Below, one piece after another: positions 26,030 through 34,941 of a DNA stretch of 46,634 nucleotides (position 1 is its first letter; every line of letters starts with the position of its first letter). The notes beneath the pieces are model-generated. The model had not been told where the DNA came from. It worked only from the letters and a program-made list of their open reading frames with translations, and did not search any database. The position numbers and the translations under genes are program-made. Origin of the DNA: Candidatus Nitrosocosmicus sp. (lineage in GTDB: Archaea; Thermoproteota; Nitrososphaeria; Nitrososphaerales; Nitrososphaeraceae). The stretch spans positions 1 to 46,634 of the forward strand of contig JAICXY010000014.1 in the NCBI GenBank assembly GCA_025934495.1, given 5' to 3'.

Positions 26030-26420
26030 ATTCAAATTAACAATACCAAACTCTAAGTATTATGATACTAAGACTTTGTTTATTAATTGATTTGATGATA
26101 GTAATCCATCAAATCAAATGAATTCCGAACCTATCTTGAAGGCAGTTTAATTGTCAATTATGAATTCCACAATCTTTATCCTTTTGGTATATATTTTCTG
26201 CAGTTTTGTATTGTTGAATCCAATCCCTTATTGCGGTATGGCTTCTGTGAATAAATCTTTGTAATGCTTTTGCAATATTCCTTAAAGAGAGACCATTGAA
26301 ATTCAGATATAATGCATATATGTTATATCCTTTTGTTTTATTCTAATTCTTTTCTGATATATAATAAATTAGAGATAAGGCAGAAATCTATAGCCTTTTG
26401 CTCAACTTTACTGAGCCGAT
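26030..26420 (-). pseudogene. IS6-type transposase N-terminal relic
   Basis: The minus strand reads KTKGYNIYALYLNFNGLSLR, then NIAKALQRFIHRSHTAIRDW (about 26330-26215). This is the N-terminal helix-turn-helix of the IS6/IS240-type transposase family also seen at 21690-22265 (there RNTAKALQRFVKRS). Further on, IVEFIIDN and KIGSEFI survive in shifted frames before the pattern fades near 26030. The catalytic core is lost. Open frames on either strand over 26338-26619 are leftovers of this relic or shadows. Confidence 0.55.
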
Positions 26421-26823
26421 GAGTAATAAAGGATACTTTTATTTGAGAATATCTTCTGGTGCGATGCCTTCTTTGTTTGCTGACTATATGGCAAATAAAA
26501 TTACATTTCGGCATAGCCAAGTAAAAGAAGAGATGTATCGGGATAATGAAATGGCTCTTAATCCAACCTTGGCTTTGTTAATTTCTTTTGGCTCTATACC
26601 CAATTTATCTATAACATAAAAGCCTTACAATACTTCACCTTTTCTGAATATGGATTGACTGTAAGCAGATCGTTTATAGAATTTGTTAACTTATATTTGT
26701 TATATGCGTTGCAAAGAAGGAATAATACAAAGGAAATATAATATATAATAATATTATATAATTTAAAAGTAGAATTAGGAGATTAAATTATTATATATAA
26801 TGCTATTTACCATTTATACCAAT
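26421..26823. other. Upstream region of a secreted-protein gene
   Basis: No supported gene. The last 90 bases are extremely AT-rich (repeated TATAATATA around 26735-26765) and probably contain the promoter of the gene at 26824. Confidence 0.35.
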
Positions 26824-27126
26824 ATGAAAACAATAACAATTAACTCCAAAACCTTATCAGTAGTTGTAGCAGTATTTGTATCTGCAATGCTAGTAGGTTC
26901 GTTTGGTGGTACAATTACAAATGCATTTGCATTTTCATTCTCTGACTTGTTTGGTTCTGGTTTCTCATCGGGATCGGATCAATCAATAAGCCAAAGCTCA
27001 AGTCAAACACAAAGCTCTAGTATTTCAACTAGCGGTACAAATTCACCAATTACAAATTCAGGCAATAACGGAGCTTTCAGTTTAAACACAAATACAGGCA
27101 GCAATGTGTTTATCAGTACTCATTAA
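26824..27126 (+). CDS. Secreted Ser/Gly/Asn/Gln-rich protein
   Basis: The ATG at 26824 gives 100 residues starting MKTITINSKTLSVVVAVFVS; an ATG 24 bases upstream is possible but gives a poorer signal sequence. Residues 1-35 form a signal peptide with a plausible cleavage site after NAFA. The mature part is low complexity (SDQSISQSSSQTQSSSIS, then Asn/Thr/Gly) and ends in VFISTH. Such proteins are frequent in soil thaumarchaea and may be surface or biofilm components; no domain is recognised. An AT-rich promoter precedes it and a T-tract (near 27151-27160) follows. Confidence 0.65.
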   Translation: MKTITINSKTLSVVVAVFVSAMLVGSFGGTITNAFAFSFSDLFGSGFSSGSDQSISQSSSQTQSSSISTSGTNSPITNSGNNGAFSLNTNTGSNVFISTH

Positions 27127-27329
27127 GAATATTCTAGACAAAAACGCTCTCTATTTTTTTAATATTTTTTAGAATACTTTACCAACTCACATTCTCTTAA
27201 AATATTATAATAAAATTAAATACCTAAAGTCTATTTATTGTAGGGCGGTATTTTTTAATTCCTTCTTCTACCAATAGCATATATATCGAAACGCCCTTTA
27301 CAGATGATTTATCATATTAAATTTGAATC

Positions 27330-28090
27330 TTTTTGTCCCATTATTCCGATGCCTTGTTCTTTTAATCTTCGATGATGCATGGAATTTTATGACAAGCAGA
27401 TCACCGTTGGCAATATTTCAAACATCTTTCAGAACTATGAACACTGGTGATGCAGTTGGAAAATACTGGTAACAAGTGTCTTTATGGTTATCAAAATAAT
27501 GTTGTACCTTTGATTTATACTAGGAAAATGCCTTATTGAAAAAAAAAATATCGTTTTGGAAACTTGGAGTGAATTAGTTTTAGATCCTCAACAAGGAACC
27601 TATCCACATTGAATATCTCATACTTTCTGGAGTTGTTTTCCCTTCATGCTTGTAGCACCAAATATATACGAATGTTTGTGAGACTGTTATCTTTACTATC
27701 GGTCTTTTATTTTAATCAGCCCCGACCCACCTTACAAGAGAATCATAAATAAAATGGCTATTACAATGATATTACCGTAAATCTGGCTACTTCTTCTTAT
27801 CGTCTGTTCGCAAGTATTTGGGTAACCTTTTTTGAAATCTTCTTTTTCCTCCTAAAATACTGGTATTATTATGTACTTTGCTTGCCGCTTTTTGTTTAGA
27901 TACTCATTTACGGGGGATACTGTAAATGTATATGGATATAGTCAGACTTTATACTGCTTTTCTTTATAATTAATTCTTCCACCTATTTTGTGATCAACCC
28001 TTGGTTGTTGCTCTTTTTTTAAGTCTTTCTTAATCTGGCATCTGGATTCTGTTAATTCATATAGTCTGCCTCTTTTATCTCTAGTTTTTA
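27330..28090 (-). pseudogene. Heavily decayed IS630-type transposase
   Basis: The minus strand retains scattered pieces: RLYELTESRCQIKKDLKKE near the N-terminal end (about 28070-28010), and near 27440-27340 a C-terminal-like piece, YFPTASPVFIVLKDV followed by GDLLVIKFHAS. The latter resembles the LP..SPxxNPIE..W region of IS630 (Tc1/mariner-like) transposases with the catalytic Glu lost. Many stops lie between. The upstream end carries a 74-base repeat shared with the second IS630 relic, which supports the assignment. Confidence 0.45.
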
Positions 28091-28092
28091 AT

Positions 28093-28166
28093 TACTTTGT
28101 CGCATGATTACTTTAATCGTTATCTATTAACATTTTATTGAAGGATTATAACGGAAAAAGTGAAAA
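28093..28166. repeat. IS630-end repeat, copy A
   Basis: This 74-base stretch containing TTTGTCGCATGATTACTTTA and TTATAACGGAAA is similar (about four in five positions by eye) to 32794-32867, in the same orientation. Each copy lies just upstream of a minus-strand IS630-type relic, so it probably represents the element's left end and promoter. Confidence 0.6.
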
Positions 28167-28277
28167 ATAGATGATCATCATCCTAGCTAAGTACAATCTT
28201 CCCTGTTTTTCAAATCAAGCAACTAAGCACATAAAAACCATTTCTCCTTTTTATATGATGTCGAATTCTTATAGATT

Positions 28278-29711
28278 ATGTATAACATATTTGGAAAAGC
28301 AATATCAGATTCATCACAATTTAATTTGGATTTATATAGTATCTTTTCAGAAGCCTATTCTAAATATTTTAGTACAATTTTAGAATACAATAAATCCTGG
28401 AAAGATTTCTCTGAACTAGAAAAAACCTTAAAAAGCAACTTTCATAAAATCTTTGATAAAAATTTTAGAGATAAGCGATTTGTTAATGTGCTTTCAGACA
28501 CTGTTGCGAGTTATTCTGAGTTAGCCAAAGTTACTGGTATAGGGAAAATGTATCAAAATTTATCTAACAAATCTGCATTATGGAATAACGAATTTTTGGA
28601 GATAATAAGAGATACTCTTTATCGCACGCCTTCAAATAAGATTTGTGAAATAGAAAAATATTCATTATTTCATTATAATAATAATAATGATATAATGGGA
28701 GCAACTTCTTCCTCCTCTTCCTCTACTACTATAAATAAGAAAGAAAATAATATGATAAATCAAAGTCAAGATGAGGATAAAAAGACTACCCCTGTACTTG
28801 TAATCTATGCATTCATAAATAGACATTATATTCTGGATCTTTTACCTCAGGTAAGTGTTATTAGAAATTTACGTAATCAAGGACTGGATATTTTTGCTAC
28901 AGATTGGGGAACACCATCTTCATACGATAAAAGTTTGACGATAGGTCATTTTGTAAATTCATATATAGACAAATCTGTTGATTTTATAAAAAAGATTACA
29001 AAGTCTGATAAGATATCTTTATTTGGTTATTGCTGGGGAGGCGATCTTGCACTTATATATGCTGCTTTACATCCAGAAAAAATAAAAAATCTGATAACTA
29101 TTGCTACACCTGGGGATTTTAATCTTGATAATTCTTTACTCTCTGTTTGGACTAAATCCATGAAGGAAGGGTATCTTTTGGATGCCTTTGGAAATGTACC
29201 TAGCATGTTACTAAATACTGCTTTCAGTATTAGAAGACCTATAGAATATAGTCACAAATATTTCCACTTTTTTGAACAACCTCATGATCTAGAGTCAATA
29301 GTAGAATTCTTTGCAACAGAAACATGGTTAAATGATAGTCCACCAATAATTGGTGAAATATATCGAGAGTTTGTAGAATATTTATATAAGCAAAATTTGC
29401 TTATCCAAAATAAAATGAAGATAGAAGATAAAAGCAGTAATAGTAATAATAATGATGATGGTAACGATTATGAGAAGAATGATTGGACCACTGTCAATTT
29501 GAAGAATATTACTATGCCTTTTCTTAATGTTGTGGCTGAAAAGGATGATCTAGTGGCACCAGAGTCTAGTAAGGCTCTTAATGATGTATTAACAGAAAGT
29601 TATGATAAAAAATTAATCGAGTTCAAGTCAGGGCATGTTGGTCTAATGATAGGAAAACATGCACATAAAGAATTATGGCCCAAAGTAGGACAATGGATAA
29701 AGATGCATTAG
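28278..29711 (+). CDS. phaC: Poly(3-hydroxyalkanoate) synthase, class III PhaC-type
   Basis: This 477-residue alpha/beta-hydrolase-fold PHA synthase polymerises hydroxyacyl-CoA into storage polyester. The lipase-like box is GYCWGG with nucleophile C252, followed by an Asp in AEKDDLVAP (423/424) and H453 in SGHVGLM, completing the Cys-Asp-His triad. TPVLVIYAFINRHYILDLLP and FATDWGTP are class III PhaC landmarks. Class III PhaC is usually about 355 residues; here about 115 helical residues precede the core, and Ser/Asn/Asp-rich linkers sit at 136-170 and 384-402. No phaE gene is adjacent, so the N-terminus may do part of PhaE's job or phaE lies elsewhere. It is flanked by IS relics, so it may have been acquired. 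Confidence 0.9.
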   Translation: MYNIFGKAISDSSQFNLDLYSIFSEAYSKYFSTILEYNKSWKDFSELEKTLKSNFHKIFDKNFRDKRFVNVLSDTVASYSELAKVTGIGKMYQNLSNKSALWNNEFLEIIRDTLYRTPSNKICEIEKYSLFHYNNNNDIMGATSSSSSSTTINKKENNMINQSQDEDKKTTPVLVIYAFINRHYILDLLPQVSVIRNLRNQGLDIFATDWGTPSSYDKSLTIGHFVNSYIDKSVDFIKKITKSDKISLFGYCWGGDLALIYAALHPEKIKNLITIATPGDFNLDNSLLSVWTKSMKEGYLLDAFGNVPSMLLNTAFSIRRPIEYSHKYFHFFEQPHDLESIVEFFATETWLNDSPPIIGEIYREFVEYLYKQNLLIQNKMKIEDKSSNSNNNDDGNDYEKNDWTTVNLKNITMPFLNVVAEKDDLVAPESSKALNDVLTESYDKKLIEFKSGHVGLMIGKHAHKELWPKVGQWIKMH

Positions 29712-29755
29712 AAATAAGAATATGTCATAAAAGTGGAGAACTTGCGATGAATTAA

Positions 29756-29800
29756 ACCATTTAATTTAATTTAACTTAATTTAATTTATTAAAATAATAT
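29756..29800. repeat. TTTAA-type short tandem repeat
   Basis: Imperfect tandem TTTAA/CTTAA units lie about 45 bases after the phaC stop. It is simple-sequence DNA with no coding role. Confidence 0.5.
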
Positions 29801-29920
29801 ATTAGAGCATATTCTAGTATATCGATTTCTAAAAGATTCATCAATATGTAATAAGTCATAAGAAAAAATGTAAACGCAAGAGGAATTATCTACCTGGTTT
29901 GATATTGTTTATCCTGTAAT

Positions 29921-30121
29921 TTATTGAGAATATTTTAATACATCTTGAGATTTGTCTGAAAGTGTATTTTTATTCTCTACAAAGTTAACAATTTCTTTTT
30001 TATCTATTGGAAATTCTATTTCTGCAAAAAAGTTGGCCATAGGCGCAATAGCAGGAATATCTTTAGTATTAACATCCACATGTCCTTTCTCTGAATTATT
30101 GTTATTATTTGTATTGTCCAT
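29921..30121 (-). CDS. Small DUF2795-like protein
   Basis: This 66-residue protein has a short Asn-rich head (NTNNNNNSEKGH), then IPAIAPMANFFAEIEFPIDK, KKEIVNFVENKN and a helical tail. The pattern hydrophobic-X2-FF-X2-IEFPIDKKEIVNFV resembles DUF2795 (FLKGIDFP.DKDDLV), small proteins of unknown function. It is clearly related in style to the broken ORF at 23366-23672. The ATG start is the only good one. It is convergent with phaC; a role linked to phaC is not implied. Confidence 0.55.
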   Translation of the reverse strand: MDNTNNNNNSEKGHVDVNTKDIPAIAPMANFFAEIEFPIDKKEIVNFVENKNTLSDKSQDVLKYSQ

Positions 30122-30296
30122 TGTATGGTTTTGGAGATAAATGTATATGTATTCTTATAATCTATTTAGAAATCCGGTGATGGAAAAATAACTATCAAAG
30201 TTTGCTTTTACTGCTCTAATAGAAAGAAATTTGAAAAACATACAATGGTAAAATATTGGTATACCTTGATTAATTATAACGACTTTTCAAGTTATG

Positions 30297-31275
30297 CAAA
30301 TAAATGCATTTAACTAACATTAATCCACAAATACTGTGAATTGGTCTATCTACAATCAATCTCTAGTTAGACTAGGCGAAATCTTGCTAGGATTTGATGT
30401 AATTAACAATTGGGATACAGATCTAAAATAGATGGATAAAGATAAAGTTGGAGAGCCATTTCATTATCCAAATAAATTTCTTCTTTTACTTGGATATACC
30501 AAGGCATTCTTTCATCTTCCTTATAGACAAACTAAGGGAATTGCACAAGGACATACTAAAGGAACTATCATCTATATCCGATTTTACAAAAATAAATAAA
30601 GGATAAACAAATTAAATATTCAAATAAATAATAACAATAAAGACAATGTCTCTAAAGATGGATATCTAATCATTGCCATAGACAATACCGGTATCAAAGT
30701 TACCAATAGAGGGCAATGGAGAGAAAAAATGGCATTTAAACAACAACAAGAAAGGATATTTGAAAATACATATAGCAGTAAACGTCAAGAGCATGAAAAT
30801 ACTTTCCATGAAGGTAACGATGAGCACGTTCATGACAACAAAGCATTATCTGAATTAGTTGAGAATGTCATAGAATCAGATAGTGTTATAGCAATATGCA
30901 AACTATTAGCTGACGATGGCGACTATGAAGGTAATAACATTTTTAGATATCGCAGATAATCGAATATTACCATGCATTAGAGTAAGAAAAAGAATGCTAA
31001 AATTAGATGAAAAAAGGAAAACATCTTTAGAACCCTATCTGTGTTGGCCCAAAGAAATGATTTGCAAAAGTGGAAAGAGGATAGCGTATCTATGGAAAGA
31101 CGTGAATTGTAGAAACGATGTTTTCTTGTATAAAGCGAAGGTTTGGCGAGTATGTTTATTCTGTCAAACTGAAAAATATAATACGAGAAATGATGCTGAA
31201 AGCATCTTATATGATAATATGATATCGATTTAGGCAAAAAAATAACAAATCAAAGATTATAGGGATTATGCAACA
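30297..31275 (+). mobile_element. Decayed IS5-family element (second type)
   Basis: The left boundary region contains CAAATAAATGCATTTAACTA (from 30297), which recurs in modified form at 32921. The element then carries a transposase relic, and a short ATTATGCAACAAAGC motif (near 31264) may mark the right end. The element is different from the IS5-group elements at the window edges. Confidence 0.5.
30370..31233 (+). pseudogene. IS5-family transposase with several frameshifts
   Basis: Following the coding sense across frames recovers LGEILLGFDVINNWDTDLK, stop, KDKVGEPFHYPNKFLLLLGY, LPYRQTKGIAQGH, YLIIAIDNTGIKVTNRGQW (first catalytic Asp), a shift into KKGYLKIHIAVNVKSMKILS, back to VHDNKALSELVENVI, LLADDGDYEGNNIF (second Asp), NRILPCIRVRK, LSVLAQRNDLQKWK, and VETMFSCIKRRFGEYVYS with the third acidic residue. 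At least four frame changes and two stops exist. The two open frames at 30729-30959 and 30916-31233 are fragments of this one dead gene. Confidence 0.8.
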
Positions 31276-31580
31276 AAGCAAATTGGAAAAAGTATGTTAT
31301 GCCTTGCCCTGTTTGTCTGAATCTTTTTAAACCATCTTTACAATGAATCGCCTTATATGCTACTGTTAGAGAGATATATCCAAGTATATCTGCTTCCTTG
31401 GTATACAATAATAGTAATAGCAGAAAACATATCACATGCGGAATGATAAAAAAAGATAGGGATTCTTCTATCCATCCAAGATGTATACGAATAGACGTTC
31501 AGTATCTTGATAAATTGAACTTTCAAAATCATTTTAGAGGCCCCATACGTCAGGAAACCTATCAAGGGGCAATTTGATTG

Positions 31581-31618
31581 AGAGGCAAGGCAAGACAAGG
31601 CAAGGCAAGGCAGGAAGC
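31581..31618. repeat. GGCAA pentanucleotide tandem repeat
   Basis: About seven GGCAA/GACAA units occur in a row. It is unusually GC-rich for this region and lies downstream of an IS630 relic. Confidence 0.7.
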
Positions 31619-31639
31619 CTTACATCTAGATCTAAGAAA

Positions 31640-32765
31640 ATGGGATACTTTTCGTTGGAACTATCTATTTTGTTGTGAGAAACGTTCGCGTTACGTTGAA
31701 TATATTGTAGTGTTTAAATTCCTGGAGGTATATAGTATATTATGGAAAATTAAGTAAGGCTTTGTGTCTTCTGTATCTTTTTCTAAAAGTTTAAGTAAAA
31801 GTTACTCATTGAAAGGTTTTGCGTTATATGGTCATAATCCATAAATTCAAGAACATTCCTTTACATCCACCTCCTTCCTTCCATTTCAAAGCATCTTGTA
31901 TTTCTTGATATCCGCGATAGTAATTCCTATACTGTCCATCAGTACAACTACTACCATATCGATAGAAAGTGGTCGCTATCAAAGTCAGGGCAGGAATACG
32001 ATTATGGCGCGATATAATGCAGGTAAATACTCAAGGATGGTCATAATTTGAATTCTATCATAGACGCCAAACACGTTTAGAATTTACTTAGTTTTGAGCC
32101 TTGGATACCTTGGATTGTACAGAAGATCAAGATGTACCACATATATTTTTGCTACTATAGGCCCCTTCTTATCTTCATAGAGCAGGATAGAGTCAGCGGA
32201 TATATTACTGTACCTTAATTTTTCAATTCTCTTTTTTTTAATGATATTCTGGGTCCTGAATTGATATGGTTTTGAGTGATCGCTGTTATTGAATCAACAA
32301 AAGATAAAGAAATCCTTTCAGTTAATATATCAGAAGAACGAAAAATTGTAGTAGTACCCAAACAATTTATTTTTAAGGTTATCTTTGATTGTCTATATTT
32401 AATACCGTGATTTAAAAGAGTGTTTCTAACTTTGGAGACTTATATTATCCATAAGGTGTATATCCTTGGTAATAAATCCAACCAGCACACGCAATAACCA
32501 TGTTGAAAATGATAATTCATCATAATCGATTCTTGGATTTAGTTACTATTTCAATAATCTTTTTTTCTATATCCTCGGTTACCTTAATTGGTTTATGTTT
32601 ATCTTATGTTGCTATCATGATAATTAGTTACCATACGCCTTATTTCAGGAACTGTATATCCATCATCTTTAAGCAGGATAATCTTGGCCCTATAGCCATC
32701 TTCTTTATCACCAAGCATCAACTAATAAAGAATATCTTTTTCCTTATCAGTTGGCATTCTGATGA
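31640..32765 (-). pseudogene. IS630-family transposase relic
   Basis: The minus strand reads, with frame changes, MPTDKEKDIL (about 32757), then EDGYRAKIILLKDDGYTVPE, IRRMVTNY (helix-turn-helix), KPIKVTEDIEKKIIEIVTKS (about 32585), LLNHGIKYRQSKITL, then DSILLYEDKKGPIVAK (near 32190, DDE-core start), and LNVFGVYDR (about 32075). This is the order of an IS630 (Tc1/mariner-like) transposase. Stops and shifts make it non-functional, and the part below about 31950 is too decayed to align by eye, so the lower boundary is approximate. The plus-strand frame at 32500-32808 is its antisense shadow. Confidence 0.65.
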
Positions 32766-32793
32766 GGTAAGATTCCCTTATAATAATAATTCA

Positions 32794-32867
32794 TGCTTTG
32801 TTGCATGATTATTTTATTCGTTGTTTGTTAGCGTTTTGTTGATAGAGTTATAACGGAAATAGTTAAA
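32794..32867. repeat. IS630-end repeat, copy B
   Basis: This matches 28093-28166 in the same orientation, including TTTGTTGCATGATTATTTTA and TTATAACGGAAA. It sits at the upstream end of the IS630 relic. Confidence 0.6.
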
Positions 32868-32920
32868 ATCCAATATATATCGTTATACATAAATCACATT
32901 TTTAACATGATTCCCTTTTC

Positions 32921-32990
32921 CAAATAAATTTAACTAACATCCGCCAACAAATTCTGTGAAATTGTCAAACTACAACCAATCTTGTAGATA
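32921..32990. repeat. Second copy of IS5-type left-end sequence
   Basis: CAAATAAATTTAACTAACAT and the following 50 bases resemble 30297-30364 (TTAACTAACAT, then CAA.ACTGTGAA, then CTACAA.CAAT). It appears to be the truncated left end of another copy of the second IS5-type element. No transposase frame follows. Confidence 0.5.
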
Positions 32991-33254
32991 TTAAATTTTT
33001 ACTGTAAACCATGTGATTGATATGTAAAGTACCTGATTTTATGGATTAATCTATAAGGAAAAAGGAATGAAAAGACATAAAATTGAATGAACCATTGGAC
33101 ATAAATCTGTTTATGTTAGTTATGTGAGATCTTGATGAGAATGATGATAATAAATATATATTATGAACTATTGTATATGAGCATTCCTTTATTTATAAGG
33201 AAATAGAAAAAGAATCTATAATAAACCCGTTTAAAATAACGATCTATTGATTTA
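32991..33254. other. Upstream region of the geranylgeranyl reductase gene
   Basis: No gene is seen. CTATAATAAA at 33216-33225 lies about 34 bases before the TTG start at 33255 and is the best TATA-box candidate for that gene. Confidence 0.4.
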
Positions 33255-34457
33255 TTGAAATATGATATTGCTATAGTAGGTGGAGGTCCTGCTGGACTTT
33301 CTGCTGCTTATTCTGCATCTAAGAATGGAGCAAAAGTTGTTCTTTTTGAGAAGGACCCATCGTTTGGTCATAATGTTAGAACAAGCGGTGTTAGCTGGAT
33401 AAAAGAGATTGAACAATTTGGAATACCAAAGGAATTTTATAATCCCATTAAAAATTTTTCATTTGTATCTCCAAACAATGAAATCAGCATTTCTGGTCAT
33501 GAGTATACTGCTTGCGTGCTCGATATAAAAAAAACCTATCAGTTTTTAGCAATCAAAGCTGCTAAAGAGGGATCTGAACTATTTGTGAGAAGCAATGTTT
33601 TTGATATAAAGAAAAATTTAGAAGGAAAAATTAATGGACTTAAAGTTTCAACACCAAAAGGAATTGTTGAAATAGATTCGACTTTGATAATTGATGCCAG
33701 TGGGTTTAATAGCTTTATATCTCGTAAAATGGGTTACGCGCCTCTTTGGCAGAGATATGGTGTTGGTGCAGAATACGAATGCTATTGTGATAAAATAAAT
33801 CAAGAAACATTGTTTTTATTGGTAGGGCAAAAATATTCTAATGCGGGATATGCATGGATCTTTCCATTATCAGATAATCTTGTTAGAATTGGTGTTGGAA
33901 TGGGAAGGCCTGAATCTACTATCGATCCACTCAATAAATTAAATTACATTATGGAAAATAAATTATATCCTTTGAATAAAATGGGAAAAATTCAACCTAT
34001 AGAAGTTCATTATGGTATGATACCAAACGAAGGACTAAGAAAAAGTTTTGTTTATAATGGTTTGATGATGATCGGTGATACCGCAGGTCAAGCAAACCCA
34101 TTGGTTTTAGAGGGTATACGATATGCAATCGAATTTGGGCAATTGGCTGGAAAAATTGGTGCTAAATCTCTGATATATGATTCAACAATGGACTCTTTAG
34201 AAGACTATGAATACTCTTGCAAGAAATTACTTGAAAAAAAAATTTTAGCTTCGTTAAAAGTCCAATCAAGGTGGCTTGCTCTTTCTGATCTTGATTGGGA
34301 TAAAGAGATTGATATAATTAAAGATTTGACAATTGATGAATTCTTGGATTTTATTAAATCTGATTTTTCTAATTATAAGATGATGAAACTAGCTTTAAAT
34401 CATCCAAAACTGGTGGCCAGACAATTATTTAATTTGGTTTGGAGTATACGAAAGTGA
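33255..34457 (+). CDS. Geranylgeranyl reductase family FAD oxidoreductase
   Basis: This 400-residue flavoprotein saturates double bonds in geranylgeranyl chains of archaeal lipids or of quinone side chains. The FAD-binding start is IAIVGGGPAGLSAAYSASKN with the downstream Glu in VVLFEKD. GYAWIFPLSDNLVRIGVG and MMIGDTAGQANPLVLEGIRYAIEFGQLAG are characteristic of the GGR/menaquinone reductase group. The start is TTG. It lies 49 bases upstream of nuoA on the same strand. The position next to complex I could mean action on the quinone that complex I reduces, but other GGR homologues make lipid cores; both are inference. Confidence 0.88.
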   Translation: MKYDIAIVGGGPAGLSAAYSASKNGAKVVLFEKDPSFGHNVRTSGVSWIKEIEQFGIPKEFYNPIKNFSFVSPNNEISISGHEYTACVLDIKKTYQFLAIKAAKEGSELFVRSNVFDIKKNLEGKINGLKVSTPKGIVEIDSTLIIDASGFNSFISRKMGYAPLWQRYGVGAEYECYCDKINQETLFLLVGQKYSNAGYAWIFPLSDNLVRIGVGMGRPESTIDPLNKLNYIMENKLYPLNKMGKIQPIEVHYGMIPNEGLRKSFVYNGLMMIGDTAGQANPLVLEGIRYAIEFGQLAGKIGAKSLIYDSTMDSLEDYEYSCKKLLEKKILASLKVQSRWLALSDLDWDKEIDIIKDLTIDEFLDFIKSDFSNYKMMKLALNHPKLVARQLFNLVWSIRK

Positions 34458-34473
34458 TTATGAATAGGTAAGA

Positions 34474-34483
34474 TTTTTATATC
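34474..34483 (+). promoter_or_regulatory. TATA box before nuoA
   Basis: TTTTTATATC is centred 29 bases before the TTG start of nuoA. It suggests that the complex I cluster has its own promoter in addition to any read-through from the flavoprotein gene. Confidence 0.45.
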
Positions 34484-34506
34484 TTTTAAAATTAGCAAAA
34501 ATTAAT

Positions 34507-34881
34507 TTGGCAGGAGAAACGGCATCACAATTTCTTCCAATTTTATATCCCTTTGGGCTTGGTATTTTGTCAGGGGTTATTTCTATTGTACTATCTAGGA
34601 TTTTATCACAACGAAGACGATACAACCCGATAAAATTTCTACCTATGGAATGTGGTCAAATTCCTACAGGAGAAGGACGTTCTCATTTTATGATGCAATA
34701 TTATTCATATATTCTCATGTTTGTAGTTTTTGATGTAATGTCTATTTTTCTCTATGCTTGGGCTGTAACTTTTTTTTCTATTCCTAAAGAAGCCACATTA
34801 CCTATGATGGGTTTTCTTGGCATTATGTTTGCAGCTATGGGATATGCATTATTTTTATCAGGTCGGAAAGGGATCTGGTAA
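34507..34881 (+). CDS. nuoA: Complex I subunit A (NuoA)
   Basis: This 124-residue membrane subunit at the junction of the membrane and peripheral arms has three membrane helices (about 10-30, 64-88, 95-118). The conserved loop MECGQIPTGEGR holds the ECG that sits near the quinone chamber (residues 48-50), and FDVMSIFLYAWA is the second signature. Its start is TTG with no clear ribosome-binding site, in keeping with a leaderless transcript. It opens the nuoABCDHIJK run. Confidence 0.93.
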   Translation: MAGETASQFLPILYPFGLGILSGVISIVLSRILSQRRRYNPIKFLPMECGQIPTGEGRSHFMMQYYSYILMFVVFDVMSIFLYAWAVTFFSIPKEATLPMMGFLGIMFAAMGYALFLSGRKGIW

Positions 34882-34941
34882 TCTTATTTTTTCCAATAGA
34901 TTTTAATAACTAAAGTTATTATTATATACTAGTGTAGTGGT

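Noticed and set aside
26398-26619. 73-residue plus-strand frame
   Set aside because: Partly antisense to an IS6 relic and without recognisable features.
28171-28383. 70-residue plus-strand frame before phaC
   Set aside because: It overlaps the start of phaC in another frame and has no domain; it does not look like phaE.
30729-31233. Two overlapping plus-strand frames as separate genes
   Set aside because: They are consecutive frameshifted parts of one IS5-family transposase.
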